A stretch of 64,000 nucleotides of DNA from Nitrosopumilus piranensis (GTDB lineage Archaea; Thermoproteota; Nitrososphaeria; Nitrososphaerales; Nitrosopumilaceae): contig NZ_CP010868.1 in assembly GCF_000875775.1 (NCBI RefSeq), positions 620,001-684,000 of the forward strand. Reading direction: 5' to 3'. The notes beneath the pieces were generated by a model. That model searched no databases. It was not told the DNA's origin and saw nothing but the letters and a program-made list of their open reading frames with translations. The position numbers and the translations under genes are program-made. Shown piece by piece: positions 19,434 through 28,190 of this stretch (position 1 is the first letter of the stretch; the number at the start of each line of letters is the position of its first letter).

Positions 19434-20612
19434 TTGCTTGATTTTTTATTTTTAATTTTTATTTTGCCATTTGCATCTGCTCAAGAGATTCCAGACTATG
19501 ACAAACCATATGCTCCGATATTTTTTGACAGACCCATTTACTCGTGGACTGACAAAATCAAAATCAAAGTAATTGCACCAAGCTGGAACACAGACAAAGA
19601 CTTGATTGATTCAATAGGTGATGATACGGATAATCCAATTAAAATTTCAACGCGAAGTCATTCTCTGGAGCCTTACAGACTAACTGAGACCAATGTGGCA
19701 AGTGGAATATTTACTGGCGAAATTATTCTTACTGGATTTTTGCATGATGCAGACGGTGATGGCAGCTTTGATACTAATCCTAGAACTATAGGCAGTGGAC
19801 CAACAAGTGGATTCTTGGAAGTTGAAAGGGATTCTGGAGTTACAGTATCATTTGAGTTTGCAGATGGTGTAATACTGTCTGAATCAGTTCCAGTATCGTG
19901 GAATATTGGAGCCATTGAATTTACAAATGATGTTTTTCTCTCAAAGGAATCAGTATTGGTTAGAGTAATTGATCCTGACATGAATCTAAACCCTGAGGCA
20001 ATTGATCAAATTCCAATAGAAGTATTTTCAGACTCTGATGTTGGAGGAATTACTACAAATGCAATTGAGACATCTGAGAGTTCTGGCTCTTTTGTTGCCA
20101 CAATATCTTTGACTCAAAACTCCGCATCTAGTGGAAACAGACTTTATGCAATTCCAAGCGATATAATTTCTGCCAAATACCATGACTATACACTACCAAA
20201 GCCATATTCAATATCAGATAATCTGCAACTTCAGGCTAGCTCTCAAGTAGAATCATCTGTTCCTTCTACCCAACGACTGCAAAACTCTGCAATTAACATC
20301 TCTGATAGCTTTGGAAAAAGCATATCATCTCTTTCTTCAAATCATCAAGTTCAGATTGTTGGAAGTATATCAAATACTCAAGAGTATGATCAAAAGTTTG
20401 TTTATCTCTTTCAAGTAAAAAACTCTGAAAACTATGTGGAATCTCTTTCTTGGATAAAAGGTCAGTTGTCTCCTGGACAAAACCTTGATGTATCTCAATC
20501 ATGGATACCAAAAAATTCTGGGGACTATAGCATTGAAACATTTGTTTGGACTTCGCTAAATGATCCAACTGCATTATCAAACCCCATGACAAGATCAATA
20601 TCCGTTGAATGA
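19434..20612 (+). CDS. Exported multi-domain beta-sandwich protein
   Basis: A TTG start gives a short signal peptide (FLILPFASAQ region), followed by repeated beta-rich domains. The segments WTDKIKIKVIAPSWNTD and ESVLVRVIDPDMNLNPEAID resemble each other and recall the Ig-like repeats of thaumarchaeal S-layer proteins (resemblance judged by eye). The last 90 residues form another beta domain with WIKGQLSPGQNLDVSQSW. It lacks a C-terminal anchor. It lies inside the rpo/ribosomal cluster, between Lsm and rpl30e, in the same direction. Function is unknown; a cell-envelope role is inferred. Confidence 0.75.
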   Translation: MLDFLFLIFILPFASAQEIPDYDKPYAPIFFDRPIYSWTDKIKIKVIAPSWNTDKDLIDSIGDDTDNPIKISTRSHSLEPYRLTETNVASGIFTGEIILTGFLHDADGDGSFDTNPRTIGSGPTSGFLEVERDSGVTVSFEFADGVILSESVPVSWNIGAIEFTNDVFLSKESVLVRVIDPDMNLNPEAIDQIPIEVFSDSDVGGITTNAIETSESSGSFVATISLTQNSASSGNRLYAIPSDIISAKYHDYTLPKPYSISDNLQLQASSQVESSVPSTQRLQNSAINISDSFGKSISSLSSNHQVQIVGSISNTQEYDQKFVYLFQVKNSENYVESLSWIKGQLSPGQNLDVSQSWIPKNSGDYSIETFVWTSLNDPTALSNPMTRSISVE

Positions 20613-20663
20613 AAAGTATCAATCATACGTGATTATTAAATAGAAAATTACGTTTTTTTTATT

Positions 20664-22310
20664 GTGATTCGATTTATTCTGGGGATATCTCTAGTGTTAC
20701 TGGCATTTGCTCCACTTGCACTATCTGATGTCTTTGCTGATTTATTTAATGTGAATTTTGATAAGAGCAGTTATCATACTGGTGATTCACTTGTCATATC
20801 AGGCCAGATTGTTGATTTTGGTATGCCAGTTATTGCAATGAGCATATTTGATCCTGCTGGAAAGATTCTGTCTGCAAACAACGTAGAACTCTCATCAGAT
20901 GGCAGCTTCTCAAAAACCATTTTCCTAGATTCACCATTTTATGAGATAGCCGGAGAGTATCTCATAAAACTTGACTATGGCAAAGTAACTGAAGAACATA
21001 ATTTTGTAATCCAAGGTACAGTAGAGGCAGAAACTGCTTCGCAGGAGGTTATAGTGCCTGAAATTGTATCAGTTTATACTGAAAAAGACCACTATTTTGA
21101 TAACAACACAATCAAAATTTTTGGAACTGTTTCATCTTTGGATTCACCTACTGTCCTAATTGGTGTTCATGATCCGTTTGGAACCCCTGTTGGATTTTAC
21201 TTTGGAAACATTAATGACAATCTGGAGTTTTCTGCAAGCTTTCTAGCTAAAGACGGTGTGAATTTTAAATCTGAAGGAACTTATTCCATCAAAGCTCATT
21301 ATGCACAGACTAGTACCAAACATTTCTTTGAATACTCTGCAAATCCTCCAACAAAAAGTGTAGTTGAGGAAACAACAGAGTCACTTGAGGATACAACAAA
21401 AACAACTGTAGATGAAACTACAGACACAGTAGATGCTACAAAGGATTATGTTGAAAAAACAATACAAGAACCAATACAAGAAACTGTACCAGAAACCATT
21501 GAGGAAACAATAGAAACACCAACAAAAATAATTGAAGAATCACCAGAACCTGTTAAAGATATTATTGATAAAGAAATTATTTCAAAAAAGAAAATCATAA
21601 CAAAAGAAAAGCCAGTACCTGAAAAAGAAATTATATCAAAAGAAACTCAACCAAAAAATAAATCAAAAGAAAATATTTTAGAAAATGAAGAGCACGATAA
21701 TCTTTCAGTTGAAGATATTGAACTTGGTAAATTACTAAATCAAATAAACCTTGAATGTGACTCTAGTACTTTTGTTGATTCCATATCTTACTATGATGGA
21801 ATGGGACCTGCACTATACAGATTATGTCAGTTCGATAATTCATTGAAATTTTTTAACGAATCTTTAATTGAAGATCCTGATAATGTAGAAGCTCTTGTAA
21901 ACAAAGGCTCTACATTAGGAAAGATTGGACATGTATCAGAATCAATAGCATACTATGATCGTGCCATTGTTCTTGACCCTGATTTTCTGTCTGCCAAACA
22001 TAACAAAGCAAATGCATTGGCAACTCTTGGAAATCTAGATGATGCAATTTTACTTTACAATGAAATTCTAGAAGAGAATCCAAACTACTATACTGCAAGA
22101 ACAAATCTCAATACTGCTCTATCACTCAAGTCTGAAATCCCAGAACCTATTGTGGAAATCAAAATGCCTGAACCTGAAATTGAAAATTCATTTAAGGAAA
22201 AACCATTACCTGAAAAAACAATTCCTGTAGAAAATAAAAAAGAAAAACCAACTAACATTTTAGAAGAATTAACTCGTGTGTTTTCATCATTGTTTGGTTT
22301 TGTTGAATGA
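20664..22310 (+). CDS. Exported protein with Ig-like domains and TPR repeats
   Basis: A GTG start leads into a signal peptide (GISLVLLAFAPLALSDVFA). Two Ig-like domains of the family shared across this window occupy about residues 25-115 and 130-225. A Thr/Glu/Pro-rich linker (about 230-355) precedes three tetratricopeptide units (about 385-490; SLIEDPDNVEALVNKG and AIVLDPDFLSAKHNKA are the clearest). Exported TPR proteins usually scaffold protein complexes. Its position inside the rpo-rpl30e-rps12 cluster is unexpected. Export rests on the signal peptide; the partner is unknown. Confidence 0.8.
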   Translation: MIRFILGISLVLLAFAPLALSDVFADLFNVNFDKSSYHTGDSLVISGQIVDFGMPVIAMSIFDPAGKILSANNVELSSDGSFSKTIFLDSPFYEIAGEYLIKLDYGKVTEEHNFVIQGTVEAETASQEVIVPEIVSVYTEKDHYFDNNTIKIFGTVSSLDSPTVLIGVHDPFGTPVGFYFGNINDNLEFSASFLAKDGVNFKSEGTYSIKAHYAQTSTKHFFEYSANPPTKSVVEETTESLEDTTKTTVDETTDTVDATKDYVEKTIQEPIQETVPETIEETIETPTKIIEESPEPVKDIIDKEIISKKKIITKEKPVPEKEIISKETQPKNKSKENILENEEHDNLSVEDIELGKLLNQINLECDSSTFVDSISYYDGMGPALYRLCQFDNSLKFFNESLIEDPDNVEALVNKGSTLGKIGHVSESIAYYDRAIVLDPDFLSAKHNKANALATLGNLDDAILLYNEILEENPNYYTARTNLNTALSLKSEIPEPIVEIKMPEPEIENSFKEKPLPEKTIPVENKKEKPTNILEELTRVFSSLFGFVE

Positions 22311-22384
22311 TCTTACTTTTGTGTGTGCATAATTTTTCCATAAACCTATAAAGCCCTGTTGAGACGATGCACTTAAGGAAAAAC

Positions 22385-22708
22385 ATGAGTAAGATACTTG
22401 AGAAATCTTTGAAGGATGCCCGAAAGGAAGGCAAGTTAACAATGGGCAGTAAACAAGTTTTAAACTCTGTAAAAAATTCCAAGCTAATTGTATTGTCTCA
22501 ATCTGTAGAAAAAGAAATGATTGAGCGAATTGAATCAGATGCAAAAAAAGAAAAAATACCTTTAGTAAACTTCCAAGGAACTTCAGTCGCATTGGGCAGA
22601 TTGTGCGGCTTGCAATTTAGAATTTCAACAATTTCATTCACATCAATCGATGACGCAAACATCAAATCAATTTTAAAAGATACAGAAGCTGAGGAAAAAA
22701 ATGATTAG
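22385..22708 (+). CDS. rpl30e: Ribosomal protein L30e
   Basis: The sequence KVLNSVKNSKLIVLSQ-type core (here TMGSKQVLNSVKNSKLIVL) and FQGTSVALGRLCG are characteristic of L30e, an RNA-kink-turn-binding ribosomal protein. The start is placed at MSKILEKSL; an ATG six codons earlier reads MHLRKN but lacks similarity to the family. It is followed by nusA and the S12/S7 genes, the normal archaeal order. Confidence 0.93.
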   Translation: MSKILEKSLKDARKEGKLTMGSKQVLNSVKNSKLIVLSQSVEKEMIERIESDAKKEKIPLVNFQGTSVALGRLCGLQFRISTISFTSIDDANIKSILKDTEAEEKND

Positions 22709-22762
22709 ACATAGCCTTGAAAGTTTAAATGAGCCATTTTTTGTTTGGAGACATTAACAATT

Positions 22763-23227
22763 ATGACACAATCAATCAAACTAACAACGGATCAAATGCG
22801 TATGATGTCTTTGTTCCAAAACGTTACAGGTGCAACAGCACGTGATTGTGTCGAAGATGAGAAACAAGATAGAGTAATTTTTGTAGTTAACACAGGAAAG
22901 ATGGGACTTGCAATTGGTAAGGGAGGAATGCACATCAAATCCCTACAAAACATTGTAAAGAGAAACGTTGAACTCGTAGAATTTGATGAGGATCCAGCAA
23001 AATTTTTGTCTAATTTGCTTAATTCTAAACTGATATCTGAAGTAAAAATAAATACGCGGGCAGACGGGACAAAACAGGCAATCGTTATGGTAGACCCAAG
23101 AAAGAAAGGAATTGTTGTAGGAAGAGAGGGCAGAAATGCTGAGAAGGCAAGAATGCTTGCAAAACGATATTTTGATATTACTAGTGTCTTGATTAACAGT
23201 CCTGAAAGACAAACTATGGAGATGTAG
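22763..23227 (+). CDS. nusA: NusA-like KH-domain transcription factor
   Basis: Two KH domains are visible, with GKMGLAIGKGGMHIKSLQ and KGIVVGREGRNAEKARML carrying the GxxG RNA-binding loops. Archaeal NusA consists of only these KH domains and is about 150 residues, as here. The start is taken at MTQSIKLTTD, six codons after the first in-frame TTG. It stands in its usual place between rpl30e and rps12 and ends three bases before rps12. Confidence 0.94.
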   Translation: MTQSIKLTTDQMRMMSLFQNVTGATARDCVEDEKQDRVIFVVNTGKMGLAIGKGGMHIKSLQNIVKRNVELVEFDEDPAKFLSNLLNSKLISEVKINTRADGTKQAIVMVDPRKKGIVVGREGRNAEKARMLAKRYFDITSVLINSPERQTMEM

Positions 23228-23230
23228 AGT

Positions 23231-23668
23231 ATGAGAAAATCACCACTTGGATTATTTGCAGGCAGAGTTCTAACTACAAAAAAGAAGAGACAGAGATGGG
23301 CAATCTCAACTTACAAGAGAAGAGAATTAGGTATTGATAAAAAAGCAGACCCACTTGGTGGCGCTCCACAAGCAAGGGGAATTGTTTTAGAAAAAGTTGG
23401 CGTAGCAGCAAAACAGCCAAACTCTGCAATTAGAAAATGTGTTCGTGTTCAATTAATTAAAAACGGTAAAACAGTTACTGCATTCTTGCCACGAGACGGT
23501 GCAATGAACTTTATTGATGAACACGATGAAGTTCACATTCAAGGAATGGGTGCAACTCAAGGCGGTGCAATGGGGGATATTCCTGGTGTTAGATTCAAAG
23601 TATTCAAAGTAAATGGTACATCACTTCATGAACTAGTAATCGGAAAGAAGGAGAAACCAAGGAGATAG
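23231..23668 (+). CDS. rps12: Ribosomal protein S12
   Basis: A 145-residue uS12 of the decoding centre. Conserved decoding-centre segments [19 protein letters not shown] and the C-terminal lysine-rich end are present. The start [12 protein letters not shown] matches the archaeal family. It is spaced two bases from rps7 and transcribed with nusA. Confidence 0.97.
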   Translation: MRKSPLGLFAGRVLTTKKKRQRWAISTYKRRELGIDKKADPLGGAPQARGIVLEKVGVAAKQPNSAIRKCVRVQLIKNGKTVTAFLPRDGAMNFIDEHDEVHIQGMGATQGGAMGDIPGVRFKVFKVNGTSLHELVIGKKEKPRR

Positions 23669-23670
23669 AA

Positions 23671-24270
23671 ATGGCACAAACAAAAAACTTGTTACTGTTT
23701 AGAAAATGGGATTTATCTGATATCGAAGTCAAAGACCCAGGCCTTAAAACTGCAATCTCTTTAAGAAAACAAATCTTGCCATACACATTTGGTCGTTCTG
23801 CACTCAAGAGATTCAACAAGGCCGATGTCAACATTGTTGAGAGATTAATCAACAAGACAATGCACTTTGGTAAAAAATATGCAAAGAACACCGGCAGAAT
23901 GACTGGAAAGAAAACCAAAATTCTCAATACCGTTAGAACAGCATTTACAATTATCGAACTTAAAACTGGAAAAAATCCAGTAGAGGTACTAGTTAGAGCA
24001 GTTGAGAATTCAGCTCCTAACGAGGACACAACTAGAATTGTTTATGGTGGTACAGTTTACCATGTGTCAGTTGATGTTGCACCAATTAGAAGAGTTGACT
24101 TGGCTTTGAGATTCATTGCTGATGCAATCAAAGAATCTACATTCTCCAATCCAAAACCAATTGAAGAGCACATGGCAGAACAACTAATCATGGCTGCCGA
24201 CAACGATCCTAACGCTCCTTCTGTAAAGAAAAAGAACGAACTAGAGAGAATCGCACAAGCATCAAGATAG
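23671..24270 (+). CDS. rps7: Ribosomal protein S7
   Basis: A 199-residue uS7, which nucleates folding of the small-subunit rRNA head. The conserved segments GKKTKILNTVRTAFTIIE and YHVSVDVAPIRRVDLALRF are present. It is the last gene of the cluster here; elongation factor 1A, which follows it in many archaea, is not next. A tRNA gene on the opposite strand begins 20 bases later. Confidence 0.97.
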   Translation: MAQTKNLLLFRKWDLSDIEVKDPGLKTAISLRKQILPYTFGRSALKRFNKADVNIVERLINKTMHFGKKYAKNTGRMTGKKTKILNTVRTAFTIIELKTGKNPVEVLVRAVENSAPNEDTTRIVYGGTVYHVSVDVAPIRRVDLALRFIADAIKESTFSNPKPIEEHMAEQLIMAADNDPNAPSVKKKNELERIAQASR

Positions 24271-24291
24271 AATTTTAGAAATTATTCCAGT

Positions 24292-24381
24292 AGCCCGAGG
24301 CAGATTCGAACTGCCGTCTCCGCCTATATCCACTTTGTGAGATCCAGAGGGCAGAATCCTTGACCGCTAGACTATCGGGCT
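24292..24381 (-). tRNA. tRNA-Gln (CUG) with 18-nt intron
   Basis: Read on the minus strand, a 7-bp acceptor (AGCCCGA/TCGGGCT), a 5-bp T stem (GGCAG/CTGCC) around TTCGAAT and an anticodon stem CTGCC/GGCGG are visible. Once 18 bases (24326-24343) are removed after position 37, the loop reads CTCTGGA with anticodon CTG at 24345-24347. That is the canonical archaeal intron position, and the spliced tRNA is 72 nt. The discriminator is A and no CCA is encoded. The exact splice points could shift by a base. Confidence 0.9.
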
Positions 24382-24427
24382 ACTTGAAAGAAATCTTGAA
24401 TGTTTAGAATATAATCATTTGTTGCAA

Positions 24428-24757
24428 TCACTTTAGTCTAACTTCTCTGATTGCAGTTGCGTAATCACATCCTGCTTTCAATCTCATGTAGGGAATAAGC
24501 TTGTAGTGAATTGAATAAAGTGTTCCTTCTTTGAGTAGAATTCCTTTTTGTTGCAGTGATGCAAGTCCCCTTGATGGAATGTTGATTGATAGATTTTGTT
24601 CTTTGCAAATTTTATCTCGCTTGTCTTGGAATTGTTTTAGAGTAAATGCAACATCGTTTAACTCTAGAATTAAAGGCCAAATAATTTCTGCCCAGACAAA
24701 TCTCCTGTTCTCAGTTGCTGAAGCATACTTGCCTTTTTCACTCAACATTAATAACAT
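24428..24757 (-). CDS. Hypothetical protein, probable winged-helix fold
   Basis: About 109 residues with no signal or membrane segment. The segment FTLKQFQDKRDKICKEQ followed by PSRGLASLQQKGILLKEG reads like a helix-turn-helix and wing, but no family is recognised. Possible starts are TTG (24763) and ATG at 24757 or 24748; the ATG at 24757 is chosen. It diverges from the cysteine-cluster gene with only about 20 bases between starts, so the two promoters must overlap or the transcripts be leaderless. Confidence 0.6.
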   Translation of the reverse strand: MLLMLSEKGKYASATENRRFVWAEIIWPLILELNDVAFTLKQFQDKRDKICKEQNLSINIPSRGLASLQQKGILLKEGTLYSIHYKLIPYMRLKAGCDYATAIREVRLK

Positions 24758-24779
24758 CTGCAAATGATGTTATAACTTA

Positions 24780-25484
24780 TTGTCCCAAAAGGAGATTGAA
24801 GAGTCGCTAGATTTACTGCAAAAAGATTGGGATGTTGACCCAATATTGAGAAACTTTATGCTTGGAAAAATTACTGATGTCTCTGACAGACCAATCAAGG
24901 TAAAAGATGTTGTGTTCCATATTCCTTATCTTAATTCAGAAAAAAAATTTATTCTTTGGAAATGCTTTTGGCCTGACTGTCATAACTGCTGTGACAGACA
25001 AGGAAGACTGCCACTTACTTCAGATGACTTGATTACAATTGGAAAAGGACTAAAATACCAAAAGCCTTCAGAGTTTATCAAAAATGAAACACTGACTGTA
25101 ACCTATTCTGAACCGGGACCTTCAGGGCAAATGACTACAATGACAACAATCAACCTTAAAAGAAAAGAAGATGAGACTGCAGCTGATGATGGAACCCACA
25201 TCTCATGTAGATTCCTAGATGAGGAAGGTGGATGCTCTATGCATCCTGACCGTCCTGGAGTGTGTTATCTGTATCCGTTTTCTAGCTGGCTTGAAAACGA
25301 GAAAGGAAAGCCACGAGTTCATGCAACATACCAATTCACTGGAGACTGTCCGGGATTTTATCTTGCAGAAGATCTAGAACCAATGAAAGAAGAGTTTAAG
25401 GAATATTCAAAGATAATTTATGATTACAACATGGCATCAAATAGAACAAACCGCGAAGGATTTGGGTCTGTTAGTTTTAGTTAG
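24780..25484 (+). CDS. YkgJ-type cysteine cluster protein
   Basis: A metal-cluster motif CFWPDCHNCC occurs near residue 61, with further cysteines at CRFLDEEGGC and CYLYPF. This is the CxxxCxxCC pattern of the YkgJ/FliB-like cysteine cluster family (zinc or iron-sulfur binding). The start is TTG (MSQKEIEESL). It is soluble and 234 residues long. The family's reaction is not established, so no enzymatic role is assigned. Confidence 0.78.
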   Translation: MSQKEIEESLDLLQKDWDVDPILRNFMLGKITDVSDRPIKVKDVVFHIPYLNSEKKFILWKCFWPDCHNCCDRQGRLPLTSDDLITIGKGLKYQKPSEFIKNETLTVTYSEPGPSGQMTTMTTINLKRKEDETAADDGTHISCRFLDEEGGCSMHPDRPGVCYLYPFSSWLENEKGKPRVHATYQFTGDCPGFYLAEDLEPMKEEFKEYSKIIYDYNMASNRTNREGFGSVSFS

Positions 25485-25557
25485 AAATCATTTCCTCAAA
25501 TAAATTTAATTCCTTTACTAATCCTTTAAATGAAGAGACAAATCTATTATATCACTT

Positions 25558-26253
25558 ATGAAATTAAACAAAATTCTCATCATTGCAATAGTATCTCTAT
25601 TTGTGGCAACTTCAGGCCAACAGGTCTTGGGGTATGGTGGCCCTCCTGTACAAAGCAGTTCCAATAATTTTACAGTTGACATAAACTCTGATAATGAGTC
25701 TTATTCACTTGGTGAGTCCGTAACATTTTCTGGAACTGTTAACAAATATGATGAAGAACGAAGTTTAAGAATTTCAATTTTTGATTCAAAATCCAATCTT
25801 ATTGTAACTCAAAAAGTATCTGTAAATGAAGATATGACATTTTCTCATAATGTATCGCTAGGTGAGAAATTCAATGATGGAAAACATATCGTCAAGGCTC
25901 AATATGGAAATTCAAAGGCAACAGTTGCAATAATCGCATTTGAAGTGTCTGGTGATATGAAATCTGCTGGAGCATCTAATGCAAAGATTCCTGACTGGAT
26001 TAAGACTAATGCAGGATGGTGGGCAGAAGGCTCAATTGATGATAACTCCTTTGTGCAAGGAATTCAATTTCTAATCAAAGAAGGACTAATGGAGATACCT
26101 CCAACTGCACAAGGCTCTGCTACTAGTAACACAATTCCTGACTGGATTAAGACTAATGCAGGATGGTGGGCAGAAGGCTCAATTGATGATAACTCCTTTG
26201 TGCAAGGAATTCAATTTCTAATCAAAGAAGGACTTATGAAAATATCAAACTAG
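25558..26253 (+). CDS. Exported protein with duplicated WIKTNAGWWAEG module
   Basis: A signal peptide (IIAIVSLFVATSGQQVLG) precedes one Ig-like domain of the shared family (about residues 40-130) and two copies of a 35-residue module beginning IPDWIKTNAGWWAEG, separated by a 14-residue linker. The modules are encoded by perfect 101-bp direct repeats. The module, rich in Trp and Gly, recurs in exported proteins of Nitrosopumilus. The ligand is unknown; a surface binding role is inferred. A likely TATA element precedes the ATG. Confidence 0.82.
   Translation: MKLNKILIIAIVSLFVATSGQQVLGYGGPPVQSSSNNFTVDINSDNESYSLGESVTFSGTVNKYDEERSLRISIFDSKSNLIVTQKVSVNEDMTFSHNVSLGEKFNDGKHIVKAQYGNSKATVAIIAFEVSGDMKSAGASNAKIPDWIKTNAGWWAEGSIDDNSFVQGIQFLIKEGLMEIPPTAQGSATSNTIPDWIKTNAGWWAEGSIDDNSFVQGIQFLIKEGLMKISN
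25987..26087. repeat. 101-bp direct repeat, copy 1
   Basis: Identical base for base to 26134-26234 with a period of 147 bp. It lies within the reading frame and encodes the first Trp-rich module. Confidence 0.95.
26134..26234. repeat. 101-bp direct repeat, copy 2
   Basis: Second perfect copy. The absence of even synonymous differences implies a recent duplication or ongoing conversion. Confidence 0.95.
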
Positions 26254-27266
26254 GCCTTTGCCACTTTCATCAAGTCAGCAATTTTAATATCCATTCCAAA
26301 CCTGTCTTCGTTCTTTTTCATGTATCTAAATATTGACAAAAAGTCTGGAAGTGCTTTTACAAAACTAAAGTCTTTGTGTATCTTTGCTCGGACAAAATTG
26401 AAAACCTTGGCATACACTTTGTAATGTTTTTCAACTGCCTTTTCATATGCTGCAAAATCATCCATGTTCTCAAGAAATATCTCAACGCATTGCATTGATG
26501 GAATGATTCCCTCACCTAACAGCGCATAGACTGTTCCAATTGACTCTCCAACACCTACAACTTTTCCTGAATAGTATGGCTTGCATCTGTCCGGAGTTGC
26601 CAATCTAATTGGCCTTCCCTTTGTTTTGAGAACCTTGCCGCCATGCTTTTTTAGAAAGTCATCAGTTGCCTTGATGTGTTGCTTATTGTAATCGCCTGCT
26701 CCGATATGGGCCCACTTCTCACCTAGTGGGAAATACCAAAAATATCCTGACATGCCAGGAAATGGCTCAATGTAAAAGTCATCATACGGAACTCCATCCT
26801 CATACTCTACTTTGTATTCGTATGTTGGCAAAAAGAAATCTTCTTTGAGCTTTGGCAGATATACTCTGTGAAATCCAGTACAGTCAACTATCATGTCATA
26901 CTCTTTTTCTAACTCCTCTAGAGTTGGTGGTTTGCCATAGATTACTTTGGAGTCTTTGATAAAATCTTTAATCAGTCCAAGTTTGTCATATGTGCATAAT
27001 CCTTTCAGACCAATGTCAAACTTTACGTCATTGTTCATCTTGACGTGCATGTTTTTTCCATCATGGATCAGAAAGTCATTAAAATCTCTGCCAGTCTTTT
27101 TGCAGTATTCAGAAAGCACTGGTTTGATTGTGCCCCAAGCACAGATAGAATCGTGTCTTTCTTTTGGGTTTAACTCATACCCTGTAACGTCATGTTCAGA
27201 GTCCTTTAGTCTGGCCATAAGATAAGAACCAGCTACCCCCATACCCATTACTGCAATCTTCAACAA
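26250..27266 (-). CDS. Geranylgeranyl-reductase-like FAD protein
   Basis: An FAD-binding GMGVAGSYLMARL motif lies at the N-terminus, and GYFWYFPLGEKWAHIGAG near residue 170 matches the YxWxFP signature of geranylgeranyl reductases. These enzymes saturate the isoprenoid chains of archaeal lipids or quinones. At 338 residues it is somewhat shorter than typical digeranylgeranylglycerophospholipid reductases, so the substrate is left open. It converges on the exported repeat gene with a four-base overlap. Confidence 0.8.
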   Translation of the reverse strand: MLKIAVMGMGVAGSYLMARLKDSEHDVTGYELNPKERHDSICAWGTIKPVLSEYCKKTGRDFNDFLIHDGKNMHVKMNNDVKFDIGLKGLCTYDKLGLIKDFIKDSKVIYGKPPTLEELEKEYDMIVDCTGFHRVYLPKLKEDFFLPTYEYKVEYEDGVPYDDFYIEPFPGMSGYFWYFPLGEKWAHIGAGDYNKQHIKATDDFLKKHGGKVLKTKGRPIRLATPDRCKPYYSGKVVGVGESIGTVYALLGEGIIPSMQCVEIFLENMDDFAAYEKAVEKHYKVYAKVFNFVRAKIHKDFSFVKALPDFLSIFRYMKKNEDRFGMDIKIADLMKVAKA

Positions 27267-27373
27267 TCTGTGAATCTCTATAGTGTAATAAATAGACTAT
27301 CTGAATTTGTTTGGGTCCTTTACCACTAGTAGAAATTATTAGCATCGGTTAAATAACAAAAACACATAGTATT

Positions 27374-27505
27374 CTTAAGAAAAGACAAGTCTGTCGTCTG
27401 AATCAAACGTTTCAGGCCTTAAGATGAAATCACTTTCATCAGAGTACAACCGTTTCTGATCTTAAGTGATTAGAGATGTCATCAAGACACATTTTTGGTC
27501 TTGAT
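27374..27505. other. Structured intergenic region, possible small RNA
   Basis: The 296-base gap between two genes holds several hairpins that no reading frame explains: GATGAAA/TTTCATC with a 4-base loop (27423-27440) and ATCAAGAC/GTCTTGAT with a 9-base loop (27481-27505). CTTAAG also occurs as an outer pair at 27418 and 27461. An ATGA after the first CTTAAG and a CTGA before the second resemble C and D boxes of a guide RNA, but the boxes are imperfect. The region is richer in GC than neighbouring spacers. A non-coding RNA or nitroreductase leader is possible. Confidence 0.35.
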
Positions 27506-27562
27506 CTTAATCTCGATTGTCTTTTCGTTTAATTTATTTTAGATTAATCTTGGCATGACTCC

Positions 27563-28165
27563 ATGGATGTTTTTGAAGCAATATCGACTCGACGTGCAAT
27601 CAAAAAGTTTGATCCAAACTACAAGATGAGTCCTGAAGATATTAAAAGATTGATGGAGCATGTGCTCTTGTCTCCTACTAGCTACAACCAACAGAACTGG
27701 AGATTTGTCTATGTCACTGATCAATCAGTTAAAGAGAAAATATCAGTTGCAGCTCGTGGACAAGCTCAACCAAAAGACGGTTCATTGGTAATTGTTTTGT
27801 GTGGTTATATGTCTGCATGGAAGACTGAACCGCTACGCTACTGGAAGAATCATCCAACTGAAAAGCAAGAATATGTCAAAGCAGCACTAGAGAGAAAGTA
27901 CACCTCTGATCCTCATGCAGAACGCGATGAGGCAATCCGCTCTTGTGGCATGGCAGCTCAAACAATAATGCTTGCAACAAGAGACATGGGACTTGACTCT
28001 TGTCCTATGGTAGGATTTGAGTATGACGAGCTTGCAAAAATCATCAAATTGCCAGAGAACCATCTAATTGTAATGATGGTTGTAGTTGGCAAAAAGGCAG
28101 CACCTGCACTGGAGCGAGGTGGTCAGTTGCCTCTAGATGAGGTCGCATTTGAGAACTCTTTCTAG
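27563..28165 (+). CDS. Nitroreductase-family FMN protein
   Basis: The N-terminal ISTRRAIKKFDP and the SPTSYNQQNWRFV segment are typical FMN-binding elements of the family, and VMMVVVGKKAAP matches the C-terminal strand. These enzymes use NAD(P)H to reduce nitro compounds, quinones or related substrates. At 200 residues it is normal length. It has its own upstream region with hairpins. The natural substrate is unknown. Confidence 0.85.
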   Translation: MDVFEAISTRRAIKKFDPNYKMSPEDIKRLMEHVLLSPTSYNQQNWRFVYVTDQSVKEKISVAARGQAQPKDGSLVIVLCGYMSAWKTEPLRYWKNHPTEKQEYVKAALERKYTSDPHAERDEAIRSCGMAAQTIMLATRDMGLDSCPMVGFEYDELAKIIKLPENHLIVMMVVVGKKAAPALERGGQLPLDEVAFENSF

Positions 28166-28190
28166 ATGTTCTTAATTGAAAGAATTGTAA

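Noticed and set aside
25987-26234. Direct repeats as a CRISPR or IS end
   Set aside because: Two in-frame 101-bp copies within one exported protein; no spacers, transposase or target duplication.
27418-27466. Definite C/D-box guide RNA
   Set aside because: The C box has a mismatch and no clear internal D'/C' pair; kept only as a low-confidence structured region.
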